In this document: positions 9,276 to 18,158 of the stretch, one piece after another
How the letters are laid out: each line of letters starts with the position of its first letter
Numbering within the stretch: the stretch's first letter is position 1
NCBI GenBank assembly: GCA_020634575.1
Contig: JACKBM010000017.1
Span: 1-64,000, forward strand
Length of the DNA stretch: 64,000 bases
Source of the DNA: Ardenticatenales bacterium
GTDB lineage: Bacteria; Chloroflexota; Anaerolineae; Promineifilales; Promineifilaceae
Reading direction: 5' to 3'
Made by a program: the position numbers and the translations under genes
Notes under the pieces: model-generated
Seen by the model: the letters and a program-made list of their open reading frames with translations, nothing else
What the model was told of the DNA's origin: nothing
Databases searched by the model: none

Positions 9276-9331
9276 TGAGGGGTTGGCTAACCCGTCGGGT
9301 TGGCGGACCCGTCGGGTTGGTCAACCCCTCA
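9276..9331. repeat. Hairpin with two copies of a 14-bp unit
   Basis: TGAGGGGTTG (9276-9285) is the exact inverse complement of CAACCCCTCA (9322-9331). Between them ACCCGTCGGGTTGG occurs twice (9290-9303 and 9307-9320). It lies in the divergent region between the pseudo-receiver gene and the M23 gene and shares its core with the hairpin at 2190-2240. Confidence 0.65.
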
Positions 9332-9408
9332 CCCACCTTCGACTTGCGCTTTTTGGCGGCTGGGGGACAATACGCAGTTGATGATTTACTCTTGGCTATG
9401 CGAAGCAG

Positions 9409-10626
9409 ATGATGCGTATTTGGTGGATTAGCCCGCTTCTTGTTGTGATGCTGTTGGTCAGTCTGGCCGCTTGCCAGACCGCGGCACCGGCCGATCCCCC
9501 GGACCAGCCGACTGCCCTCCTGGCTGCCGCCAGCCCGACCGCAACCAGCCAACCGCAACCTTTGGCCGCACCATCCGCCACGGCCACAACCTTTCCCAGC
9601 CCACCAGCCAGCGCCACGCCGGCGCCCAGCAGCACCCCCACTGGGACCGCCACGCCCACCGACACAGCAACGCCAACCGAGACCCCCACCCAAACCGCCA
9701 CAGCGACCGAAACGGCCACCCGGCTGCCCGAGGCACTGCCCTGCCCGGCCGAACTGCCCGTACGCCCAGATTACAATCGCTACTACCTTTCGGGAGAACC
9801 GTGGCCAACGCCGGATCCGGCCGGTGCCCCCGCCCATTTCTGGCTCAACAAACCGCTGCCCGGCGGTGGCCGCCTGCTCACCAATCAATGGTTCCCCTAC
9901 GGCTATGACGCCAGCCGCTATCTGCTACACAACGGCACCGATGTCGCCGAAGATCTCGGCACTCCGGTGCTCGCCGTGGCGGCCGGCACCATCGTCGTCG
10001 CCGGCGCCGATGCCAATGAATGGTGGGGCTGGCGCTGCGATTGGTACGGCCACCTGGTTGTCCTCCAGCTGGACGAAACCTGGCTGGATATGCCCGTTTA
10101 TGTGCTCTACGGTCATGTTCTCAACATTAACGTCGAAGTTGGCCAGCGGGTTAGCCAGGGCGAACAGGTCGCCGAAATAGGGCTGGGCGGCGCCGCCACC
10201 GTCCCCCATCTCCACATCGAGGTGCGCGTCGGCGAGAACGCCTTTGGCAGCACCCGCAACCCGATGCTCTGGATTAACCCGGCCACCCGCGGCGTCATCG
10301 CCGGCCGGCTGGTCGACCCGGAAGGGCGCCCCTGGCAGGGCGTCGGCATCAGCGCTCAGCAAATCGGCGGCGAGGGCGAGATCCTCAATACCTGGAGTTA
10401 CCTGGGTGATCCGCTGGACCTCATCAACCCGGATGAGCAGTTGGCGGAGAATTTTGTCTTCTCGGATATGGTCCCCGGCGATTACCAGTTGTTTATCCGG
10501 GTACAAGAGGTAGAATATACGGTTACTGTCACCGTTACCGCGGGTGAGGTGGCCACGGTTGAAATTGTCACCGAACCGTTCAAAACACCGACGCCGACAG
10601 TGGCGGCTCCCACCAGCGAACCTTAG
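9409..10626 (+). CDS. M23 family peptidase lipoprotein
   Basis: 405 residues (the ATG at 9412 is an alternative start). Signal peptide with lipobox LAAC at about residue 23, then a Pro/Thr/Ala-rich linker to residue 105 that would span the wall. The M23 (LytM-like) domain covers roughly residues 165-290. The zinc ligands are visible as HNGTD (first His and Asp) and HLHIEV (last His), with the YGH motif between. It should cut peptidoglycan cross-links, or serve as an inactive regulator if the fold is degenerate, but the metal set looks complete. Residues 300-390 look like a carboxypeptidase-regulatory (Ig-like) domain, and a Pro/Thr tail follows. The gene ends 33 bases before the Hsp70 gene and may be cotranscribed with it. 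Confidence 0.88.
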   Translation: MMRIWWISPLLVVMLLVSLAACQTAAPADPPDQPTALLAAASPTATSQPQPLAAPSATATTFPSPPASATPAPSSTPTGTATPTDTATPTETPTQTATATETATRLPEALPCPAELPVRPDYNRYYLSGEPWPTPDPAGAPAHFWLNKPLPGGGRLLTNQWFPYGYDASRYLLHNGTDVAEDLGTPVLAVAAGTIVVAGADANEWWGWRCDWYGHLVVLQLDETWLDMPVYVLYGHVLNINVEVGQRVSQGEQVAEIGLGGAATVPHLHIEVRVGENAFGSTRNPMLWINPATRGVIAGRLVDPEGRPWQGVGISAQQIGGEGEILNTWSYLGDPLDLINPDEQLAENFVFSDMVPGDYQLFIRVQEVEYTVTVTVTAGEVATVEIVTEPFKTPTPTVAAPTSEP

Positions 10627-10659
10627 AGGTGTGGAGCCGGCAGGAGAAATTGCACCAGA

Positions 10660-12027
10660 ATGCGAATTGGGATTGACTTTGGCACGACCCACACGGGCGC
10701 AGCCGTCATGGTAGACGGGAAGATTCAGTTCATCCCCCTAGATCCATACAACACGACTGATCCTCATCTTCTTCGCTCAATGATCTATGTTAAACGATCA
10801 CAGGAGCACCTCGTCGGGCGTGCTGCCGTCGAAACGTACCTGGTTGAGGATACCGGCCGGTTCGTCCGCTATGAAGACAAGGTCGTCGGCACCGTCGAAA
10901 ACACCGTCGCCCGCCTCAGCCGCGGCCCCACGGACCCCGATGGCCCCATCCAGATAATCTACGATGTGGTGGTGGCCGAAGATGTCGGCTCCAATGGCCG
11001 CCTCATCCAATCTATCAAAACCGGGCTACGCGACGAAAGTTATGCCGGCACCAACATCTACGGCCAGTTCTACTCCATCCAGGAACTGATCGCCCTCCTG
11101 CTGACCCAGGTCCGGGAGCAGGCCGAGCATTTTCTGGGCCAACCCGTCACCAGCGCCGTGCTGGGCCGGCCAGTCCGTTTCTCCGACGAGCCGAATATCG
11201 ACGAAATTGCCGAACAGCGGCTGCGTGAAGCCGCCAACATGGCCGGCTTTACGGAAATCGAGCTGGAAAAAGAGCCTATCGCCGCCGCTCGCTTCTACAC
11301 GAACGAGAACCAACGCGCCGAAACCATCCTGGTGTTTGACTTTGGCGGTGGCACGCTTGATCTGACCATCATGCGCACCGCTATCGGCCAATCACCCCAG
11401 ATCCTGGCCACCCACGGCGTCCTCGTCGGCGGCGACGACATCGATAGCGCCATGATGCGCAACCGGGTCAGCCGCCAGTTCGGCACCGAATCCAAAATCT
11501 CGCCGGAAGGCGCCCCCTTCCCCTATGAGCTGGCCAATTTACTGGAGCGCTGGCAGACCATCCCGGTCCTGTCGCGGCCACTGAACCTCAAGGTCATCAG
11601 CGACGCCAAGGAACGCGGCGATAATCCGGATGCGTTTGCCGCCCTGGAAACGTTGGTCCTGAAGAATTATGGCTTTGCCCTCTTCTCCAAAATCGAACAG
11701 CTCAAACGCGCACTTTCCGTGGATGACAGCGCGACCATGCAGATGCAGATTGACAACATCGACGTCGCCCTGACGATTGATCGGGCGGAGTTTCCCCGGA
11801 TCATCAACCGGGAGATCGCCATGGTCCAACGGGGCATCAGCCAGGTCATGGAAAAAGCGGGCATCAGCGATGAACAGATCGATGTGGTGGTCACAACCGG
11901 GGGTTCTTCGTTAATCCCCATCTTCCGCACGATTTTGAGCCGCAAATTCAGCCAGGCGCGCATCGTGCGCTCCAATACCTTTGGCTCAGTTACCGCTGGT
12001 CTGGCGATTCAGGCGGCGGATTCGTAA
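10660..12027 (+). CDS. Hsp70-family (YegD-like) ATPase
   Basis: 455 residues, matching the length of the YegD class of Hsp70 relatives, which have a nucleotide-binding domain but no canonical substrate-binding domain. Phosphate-1 motif GIDFGTTHTGAAV begins at residue 4, phosphate-2 motif VFDFGGGTLDLT lies near residue 225, and the adenosine motif VVTTGGSSLIPIF near residue 415. It is an actin-fold ATPase whose client is unknown. AGGAG nine bases upstream supports the ATG. It follows the M23 lipoprotein gene and precedes a cupin gene by 54 bases, with no obvious terminator on either side. Confidence 0.9.
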   Translation: MRIGIDFGTTHTGAAVMVDGKIQFIPLDPYNTTDPHLLRSMIYVKRSQEHLVGRAAVETYLVEDTGRFVRYEDKVVGTVENTVARLSRGPTDPDGPIQIIYDVVVAEDVGSNGRLIQSIKTGLRDESYAGTNIYGQFYSIQELIALLLTQVREQAEHFLGQPVTSAVLGRPVRFSDEPNIDEIAEQRLREAANMAGFTEIELEKEPIAAARFYTNENQRAETILVFDFGGGTLDLTIMRTAIGQSPQILATHGVLVGGDDIDSAMMRNRVSRQFGTESKISPEGAPFPYELANLLERWQTIPVLSRPLNLKVISDAKERGDNPDAFAALETLVLKNYGFALFSKIEQLKRALSVDDSATMQMQIDNIDVALTIDRAEFPRIINREIAMVQRGISQVMEKAGISDEQIDVVVTTGGSSLIPIFRTILSRKFSQARIVRSNTFGSVTAGLAIQAADS

Positions 12028-12081
12028 CAAGTCAGTCCCGGCGAGACATAATTGGATACCCAGAGTCTGGAGGAGGATGAG

Positions 12082-12582
12082 ATGAGCGCTACCCGTAAAG
12101 AGCTAATTGCCGGCCCGAACGAGCCGCCCTGGACCCAGACATTAACCGGCCAGAAGATTCGCGTGCGGACACCCGGCAAAGAAACCGGTGGCCAGGTCAC
12201 TGTCATCGAATACGTCGAGCAACCCCATACCGCGCCCCCCGTCTACACGAAGCATGAATTTGTCGAGCTCTTTTGCGTTCAGGAAGGGACCCTGACCTTT
12301 AAATTCCTGGACGAAGACGCGTTTGAAGCCCCGGCCGGTACCGTCATCACCTGCCCCAGCTGGAAACCCCATTCGTTCTGGAACCGGAGCGACGAGCCGG
12401 TGCGGGCGCTGCTGGTCTGCTCACCGGCCGGTCTCGAAGATTTCTTCGCCGAATCGATGGCCCTGCTGGAGCGGCTGCCACCTGAAACCACCCCGGTTGA
12501 AGAGCTCAAAGCAGCCCAGAAAGCGCTGCGCGACCGTTTCGGCCTCCTCCACATCGGCCCGCCACCCGAAGACAAACTGTGA
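12082..12582 (+). CDS. Cupin-domain protein
   Basis: 166 residues from the ATG at 12082, which has GGAGGAGG six bases upstream; the frame is open further 5' but without a ribosome site. A conserved beta-barrel (cupin_2) spans residues about 45-120: KHEFVELFCVQEGTLTFKF, then PAGTVITCPSWKPHSFWN. Of the usual cupin metal ligands, a His and Glu (KHEFVE) and the late His (KPHSF) are present. It could be a small dioxygenase, isomerase or sensor; nothing fixes the substrate. It overlaps the following amidohydrolase gene by four bases (GTGA), so the two are translationally coupled and probably act on related compounds. Confidence 0.82.
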   Translation: MSATRKELIAGPNEPPWTQTLTGQKIRVRTPGKETGGQVTVIEYVEQPHTAPPVYTKHEFVELFCVQEGTLTFKFLDEDAFEAPAGTVITCPSWKPHSFWNRSDEPVRALLVCSPAGLEDFFAESMALLERLPPETTPVEELKAAQKALRDRFGLLHIGPPPEDKL

Positions 12583-13562
12583 TCCTCGACTTTCACACCC
12601 ATTTTTATACCGAAGCCTACCTCAACGCCCTGGAACGAGGGGATTGCGCCGCCCAAATCGAGCGGACTGCCGACGGCCAGCGCCGTATCGCCTTTGCCGG
12701 CGACTACAGCCTGGTCCTGCCCGAACATTTCCAGATCGAGCGCGTCGCCGCCGCCATGGCAGGACACGGCATCGACCATCAACTCCTGGGCTTCTCCGTT
12801 CCCGGCCTCCACATCGAAGAGGCGACCCGGGCGATTGACCTGGCGCAGACCATCAACGATGCTTATGCCGCCATCGTGGCCGCTCAGCCAACACGGTTCT
12901 CGGCGTTGGCCGCCCTGCCCCTGCAAGCACCAGCCGCCGCTGCGCTTGAACTGGAACGGGCTGTCCACCAGGGTTTAGTCGGGGGCCAATTATTCTCCAA
13001 TATCAACGGTCAGAGTCTGGCCGACCCGGCGTTCTGGCCCGTTTACGAGACCGCTGAACGGCTGGATGTGCCGCTGTTCATCCACCCCATCAGCCCGGTC
13101 AACATCACCGGCATGGCCCAGCACCGGCTCGTGCCGATGGCCGGCTTTATGTTTGACACCACCATCGCCGCCCTGCAACTTGTCTTTGGCGGCGTGATGA
13201 GCCATTTTCCCGGCCTGAAAATCGTCCTCGGCAACCTGGGCGGCACATTGCCCTTTTTGGCCGGCCGCGTCGAGCAAGCCTACCACGCCTACCCAGAAAC
13301 GCGCGCCGCTCTAGATGCACCGCCGTCGACTTACCTGCGCCGCTTCTATCTGGAAACCGCCGGCATGCCCGACGCCGGCGCCCTGCAACTGGCCATCCAG
13401 TTCGCCGGCGCTGACCACATCCTGCTCGGCACGGACTTCCCCCAGCAAATTGCCGACGTGGCCGGCGCGCTCCGCCAGATTGACGATTTACCGCTGTCCA
13501 CAGCGATCAAAAATGGGCTCAAAGGCGAGAACGCGGCCCGCCTGCTAAAAATTGGTGGCTAA
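12579..13562 (+). CDS. ACMSD-like amidohydrolase (Amidohydro_2 family)
   Basis: 327 residues starting at a GTG that overlaps the cupin stop. TIM-barrel metal-dependent hydrolase/decarboxylase of the aminocarboxymuconate-semialdehyde decarboxylase group. The HxH metal motif is FHTHF at residues 5-9, the strand-5 His is in LFIHPISP, a further His follows in the LVFGGVMSHFPGLKIVLGN segment, and the late Asp is in LLGTDFPQQ. Members decarboxylate or hydrolyse small aromatic or lactone acids; the substrate cannot be read from sequence. Coupling to a cupin gene suggests a short catabolic step pair, for example ring cleavage followed by decarboxylation, but this is inference. Confidence 0.85.
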   Translation: MILDFHTHFYTEAYLNALERGDCAAQIERTADGQRRIAFAGDYSLVLPEHFQIERVAAAMAGHGIDHQLLGFSVPGLHIEEATRAIDLAQTINDAYAAIVAAQPTRFSALAALPLQAPAAAALELERAVHQGLVGGQLFSNINGQSLADPAFWPVYETAERLDVPLFIHPISPVNITGMAQHRLVPMAGFMFDTTIAALQLVFGGVMSHFPGLKIVLGNLGGTLPFLAGRVEQAYHAYPETRAALDAPPSTYLRRFYLETAGMPDAGALQLAIQFAGADHILLGTDFPQQIADVAGALRQIDDLPLSTAIKNGLKGENAARLLKIGG

Positions 13563-13617
13563 ACTCGTGGCGGGAAAATGGGTCTGGCACCGTTGAGTGT
13601 ATAAACGGCTGGCCGCC

Positions 13618-13680
13618 TAGCCTCCGGGAGGCCCAGTAGGCGCCGGTCTTGACAACATCAGTAGGGCCTCCCGGAGGTTA
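13618..13680. repeat. Inverted repeat between amidohydrolase and SHMT-like genes
   Basis: Arms 13618-13634 and 13664-13680 (TAGCCTCCGGGAGGCCC and its complement) pair over 17 bases with one mismatch. Each arm itself contains the palindrome CCTCCGGGAGG. No T-run follows. It may limit read-through into the next gene. Confidence 0.65.
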
Positions 13681-13708
13681 GGGGGGCGGCGTATTTTTAG
13701 GAGAGGAA

Positions 13709-15055
13709 ATGAGTAATCAGTTTGAAGTTCACGACCCCAGCATTTTGCGCCACGCCCGGCAGCTGCTGGATGCGGCGGCGGGACCGGCCGGTATGGCCCA
13801 GGAAGTCCTGGCCGCCGTGCAACGCAACGACGAATGGCGCGGCCAGCGCTGCCTCAACCTGCTGGCGCCCGAAGCGCCGACCAGCCCCACCGTCCGCCGC
13901 CTGCTGGCCTCAGAGATCGGCACCCGCGCCGCTGAGGGGCATATCGGCCGGGTCAACCGCTGGTTTGCCGGCACCCAGCATATCGACGAAGTGGAAGCGC
14001 TCTGCGTCGAGCTGCTCAAGAAGGCATTCCGCTGCAACTACGCCGACCACCGCCTCATGGGCAGCATGATCGGCAACATGACCGTTTACCATTCCCTGAC
14101 CCAGCCGGGCGATCGGGTGATGACGGCGGCCCAGCCGTTCGGCGGCCATTCCAGCAACCGGAGTGACGGACCGGCCGGTACCCGCGGCGTCGAGATCTAC
14201 GACGTCCCCTTTAACCCGGATACCCTTGAAGTTGACCTGGACAAATTTGCCGAAGAAGCGGGCCGCATTCAACCCAAACTGGTCATCATGGGCATGTCGA
14301 TGACCCTGTTCCCGCTACCGGTGCGCGAGATGGCCGAGATCATTCAGCCCTGGGGCGGCACCTTTGTTTACGATGGCGCCCATCAGGCCGGCCTCATCGC
14401 CGGCGGCCAATTCCAGGACCCATTGAACGAAGGGGTCGCAATTTTGACCGGATCGGCCGGCAAAACCTTCAGCGGCCCGCAAAGCGGCATGATCATGTGG
14501 AATGATGGCACCCTGACGAAAGGGATCACTGAAGCGATCTTCCCCGTGCTGGTCGCCACCCACCAGGTCAACCGGGTTGCCGCCCTGGCGGTCGCGGCCG
14601 CGGAAATGCTGGAATATGGCAAGGTCTACATGGCCCAGATCGTCAAGAATTCCCAGGCGCTGGGCCAGGCGCTGGCTGACCGCGGCATCCCGGTGCTGGC
14701 GGCTGACCGCGGCTTCACCCGCAGCCACCAGGTCATCGCCGACGTCAGCGCCTTCGGCGGCGGCCTCGACGTCGCCCACAAGCTGGCCGAAGCCAATCTC
14801 ATCACCAACAAAAACCTCATTCCCGGCGACAAACCCGAGGATTGGGACCGCCCCAGCGGCCTGCGCATCGGCACCATCGAAATCACCCGCCTCGGCCTCA
14901 AGGAAGCCGACATGAACACCGTAGCTGACTTCTTCGCCCGCGTCCTCATCAAAGGCGAACCCACCGCGGCCGTCCAACGAGACGTCGAAGCCTACCGCCT
15001 CCCCCTCCAGGATTTCTACTACAACTTCGACAACGGCTGGCCCCCAGCCCGCTAG
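13709..15055 (+). CDS. Serine hydroxymethyltransferase-like PLP enzyme (divergent)
   Basis: 448 residues, fold-type I PLP enzyme of the SHMT/glycine hydroxymethyltransferase family. The PLP lysine sits in GSAGKTFSGPQSG (SHMT normally has THKTLRGPRGG), and the substrate-carboxylate arginine is kept in SGLRIGT. The usual ASEN becomes APEAP, and the KYAEGYPGKRYYGG loop becomes RAAEGHIGRVNRWFAG, so the glutamate is kept but the catalytic tyrosines are replaced. The His before the PLP Lys is Gly. True folate-dependent activity is therefore doubtful; an aldolase or transferase acting on another beta-hydroxy amino acid is more likely. AGGAG lies about seven bases before the ATG. It is isolated between two repeat regions. 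Confidence 0.82.
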   Translation: MSNQFEVHDPSILRHARQLLDAAAGPAGMAQEVLAAVQRNDEWRGQRCLNLLAPEAPTSPTVRRLLASEIGTRAAEGHIGRVNRWFAGTQHIDEVEALCVELLKKAFRCNYADHRLMGSMIGNMTVYHSLTQPGDRVMTAAQPFGGHSSNRSDGPAGTRGVEIYDVPFNPDTLEVDLDKFAEEAGRIQPKLVIMGMSMTLFPLPVREMAEIIQPWGGTFVYDGAHQAGLIAGGQFQDPLNEGVAILTGSAGKTFSGPQSGMIMWNDGTLTKGITEAIFPVLVATHQVNRVAALAVAAAEMLEYGKVYMAQIVKNSQALGQALADRGIPVLAADRGFTRSHQVIADVSAFGGGLDVAHKLAEANLITNKNLIPGDKPEDWDRPSGLRIGTIEITRLGLKEADMNTVADFFARVLIKGEPTAAVQRDVEAYRLPLQDFYYNFDNGWPPAR

Positions 15056-15066
15056 CCTTCACTTCT

Positions 15067-15123
15067 CGGTTCCGGCGCAACCCATCGGTTCCGGCGCAAC
15101 CCATCGGTTCCGGCGCAACCCGA
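15067..15123 (+). repeat. Three tandem copies of a 19-bp unit
   Basis: CGGTTCCGGCGCAACCCAT begins at 15067 and 15086, and a third copy ending in ACCCG begins at 15105 and merges with the larger repeat. The unit recurs at 15311. Confidence 0.85.
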
Positions 15124-15516
15124 CAGGTAGGCATTCTCCTGTCGGGTTGCCGCCGGAACCGCGGGCGCGCCTGCGCGCCCCTCCCGCTGGCCAACCAATT
15201 TACTCAGCTCGCGTCAGGTATCCATAACGTCGTTCTTCCCATTAGCCAACTAACTACCCGATTGACGCCAAACGCGCCCTCACGGGCGCAGCATCGGGGC
15301 GGCAACCCATCGGTTCCGGCGCAACCCGACAGGTAGGAATTCTCCTGTAGGGTTGCCGCCGGAACCGCGGGCGCGCCTGCGCGCCCCTCCCGCTGGCCAG
15401 CCAATTTACTCAGCTCGCGTCAGGTATCCATAACGTCGTTCTTCCCATTAGCCAACTAACTACCCGATTGACGCCGAACGCGCCCTCACGGGCGCAGCAT
15501 CGGGGCGGCAACCCGA
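15105..15516. repeat. Tandem duplication of a 206-bp intergenic unit
   Basis: Copy 1 is 15105-15310 and copy 2 is 15311-15516, with only a few substitutions. Each unit opens with a 23-bp hairpin. In copy 1 it comprises CGGTTCCGGC plus GCAACCCGACAGG, loop 15128-15137, CCTGTCGGGTTGC, one bulged C, and GCCGGAACCG, ending at 15161. Each unit continues with an A/T-richer non-coding stretch. Small open frames crossing it show no coding character. Confidence 0.88.
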
Positions 15517-15553
15517 CAGGAGAATGCCTACCTGTCGGGTTGCGCCCCGATGC
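15497..15553. repeat. 23-bp hairpin with the repeat loop inverted
   Basis: GCATCGGGGC, bulged G, GCAACCCGACAGG, loop AGAATGCCTA, CCTGTCGGGTTGC, GCCCCGATGC. The loop is the exact reverse complement of the loop at 15128-15137, so this copy is flipped relative to that one, while the outer stem has a different but still complementary sequence. The stretch 15554-15599 holds only AT-rich sequence before the his promoter. Confidence 0.8.
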
Positions 15554-15599
15554 CCCTGCACCCCAATAAAACATCAATCTTTTTGTACAAACTGCGCAA

Positions 15600-15628
15600 T
15601 TGTTGCCAGCCCCAAACTGTGTTATCCT
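15600..15628 (+). promoter_or_regulatory. Promoter of the his operon leader
   Basis: -35 TTGTTG (15600-15605), 17 bases, -10 TATCCT (15623-15628). Transcription would start near 15635, only a few bases before the leader-peptide ATG at 15639, so the leader would be nearly leaderless, and no Shine-Dalgarno is seen. Confidence 0.65.
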
Positions 15629-15638
15629 TGCGCCCGTT

Positions 15639-15722
15639 ATGAATTTGTACGCGAACTTGCACCATCATCACGGCATGACAAAAGACGTCACCCGATTGGA
15701 GAAATCGCTGGTGGCTGGCTAG
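15639..15722 (+). CDS. hisL: his operon leader peptide with four consecutive histidines
   Basis: Short frame of 27 codons starting MNLYANLHHHHGM and ending in TAG at 15720-15722. Codons 8-11 (15660-15671) are CAC CAT CAT CAC. It lies directly downstream of a promoter and directly upstream of a mutually exclusive antiterminator/terminator pair and hisG, the exact arrangement of amino-acid attenuators. By analogy with enterobacterial hisL, scarcity of charged tRNA-His stalls the ribosome on the His run and permits read-through. The sequence outside the His run is unlike enterobacterial hisL, so this is a functional analogue rather than a recognisable homologue. It is too short for ordinary gene callers. 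Confidence 0.85.
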   Translation: MNLYANLHHHHGMTKDVTRLEKSLVAG

Positions 15723-15785
15723 CCGCGTACGCAACTCAGTCAACCCAAGCGCCCTTCTCGATAATCGGGAAGGGCGCTTTTTTTT
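15687..15785 (+). promoter_or_regulatory. Histidine attenuator: competing antiterminator and terminator
   Basis: The terminator is AGCGCCCTTC (15748-15757) pairing with GAAGGGCGCT (15769-15778), followed by eight T (15778-15785). The antiterminator is CCCGATT (15691-15697) with AATCGGG (15763-15769), continued by GAGAA (15699-15703) with TTCTC (15755-15759), 12 pairs in all. It uses bases of both terminator arms. A ribosome stalled on the His codons (15660-15671) leaves 15691-15703 free to form the antiterminator; a ribosome that reaches the stop at 15720 covers it and the terminator folds. A third hairpin, GTCACC (15687-15692) with GGTGGC (near 15711-15716), can protect the antiterminator strand. 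Confidence 0.85.
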
Positions 15786-15808
15786 GTCGATCTGGAGGCC
15801 TTTTCGCT

Positions 15809-16826
15809 ATGGAACGTTCTGATATCCGCCTGGCGCTGCCCAGCAAAGGGCGCCTTTACGATGATTCGCTGGAGTTTCTGGCCCGCTGCGGCCTGGAAGT
15901 GTACCGGCCGAATCCCCGCCAATACGTCGCCACCATCCCCAGCCTGCCCGGGCTCACCGTGATCCTGCAGCGGCCCGGCGACATCGTCACCAGCGTCCGC
16001 CAGGGCAGTGCCGACTTCGGCATCACCGGCCTGGACGTGCTCGGCGAGAAAAATGGCGCCGCTGACGGCCCCGTGCTCACCCTGCACGACGAACTGGGCA
16101 TCGCCAAATGCCGCCTGATGCTGGCCGTGCCCAACGAGTGGGATTCGGTCAGAAGCCTGTCGGATCTGGTTCGATGGGCCGCAACGCAGCCCGAACCGCT
16201 GCGCGTGGCCACCAAGTTCCCGTATTTGACCGGCCGGTTTCTCACTCAGAACAACATCCCCCACGAACTGATCACCGTCGAAGGCACCCTGGAAATCGCC
16301 CCCAATATCGGCTACGCCGACCTGATTTCCGACCTGGTCTCCTCCGGCACCACCCTGCGCGACAACCAGCTGCACCCGCTCGAAGACAGCATCATCCTGG
16401 ATTCTCAGGGCTGCCTTATCGGCAATCAAGAAACCCTGCAACAACGCCCCGAGGTGTTGCAGGTCAGCCGGCTGCTGCTGGAGTACATCGAGGCTCACCT
16501 ACGCGCCAAGCGAGCCCAACTCGTCTTCGCCAACATCCGCGGTGAAAGCCCGGAGGCGATCGTCGCCCTGATGCGCACGCAGCCCCACCTGGGTGGTTTG
16601 CAGGGGCCAACCATTTCGCCGGTTTACCCACCGGCCGGTCCCGACCCCAACACCAACTGGTTCGCCATCAATATCGTCACCCAGAATGAGATGCTCACCC
16701 AGACCATCGCCGAACTACGGGCCATTGGCGGCAGCGGCGTCATCGTTGCGCCCGTCACCTACATCTTTGAAGAGGAACCGGTCCGCTACAAGCAAATGCT
16801 GGCCGCCCTGAACATGGAGGCCCAAC

Positions 16827-16834
<8 letters not shown>
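15809..16834 (+). CDS. hisG: ATP phosphoribosyltransferase, long form
   Basis: First committed step of histidine synthesis: ATP plus PRPP gives phosphoribosyl-ATP. 341 residues from the ATG at 15809, chosen because GGAGG lies ten bases upstream and the protein begins with the family start MERSDIRLALPSKGRL. The upstream open frame back to 15524 crosses the attenuator and is not coding. The catalytic part includes QRPGDIVTSVRQGSADFGIT and the PRPP-binding ADLISDLVSSGTTLRDN. The C-terminal 75 residues (INIVTQNEMLTQTIAELRAIGGSGVIVAPVTYIF, in overlapping parts) match the ACT-like regulatory domain of long-form HisG, so histidine feedback inhibition without HisZ is expected. Overlaps hisD by eight bases. 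Confidence 0.95.

Positions 16835-18154
<1,320 letters not shown>

Positions 18155-18158
<4 letters not shown>

Noticed and set aside
9220..9888. 222-codon minus-strand frame
   Set aside because: Gly/Arg-rich mirror of the Pro/Thr-rich linker of the M23 lipoprotein.
15067..15553. Small ORFs in the repeat region
   Set aside because: They only translate hairpin repeats (PTG..LPVGL-type peptides that recur in both strands) and lack ribosome sites.
15524..15808. Upstream extension of hisG to a start at 15524
   Set aside because: It would read through the repeat, the his promoter, leader peptide and terminator. The ATG at 15809 has a ribosome site and the conserved protein start.
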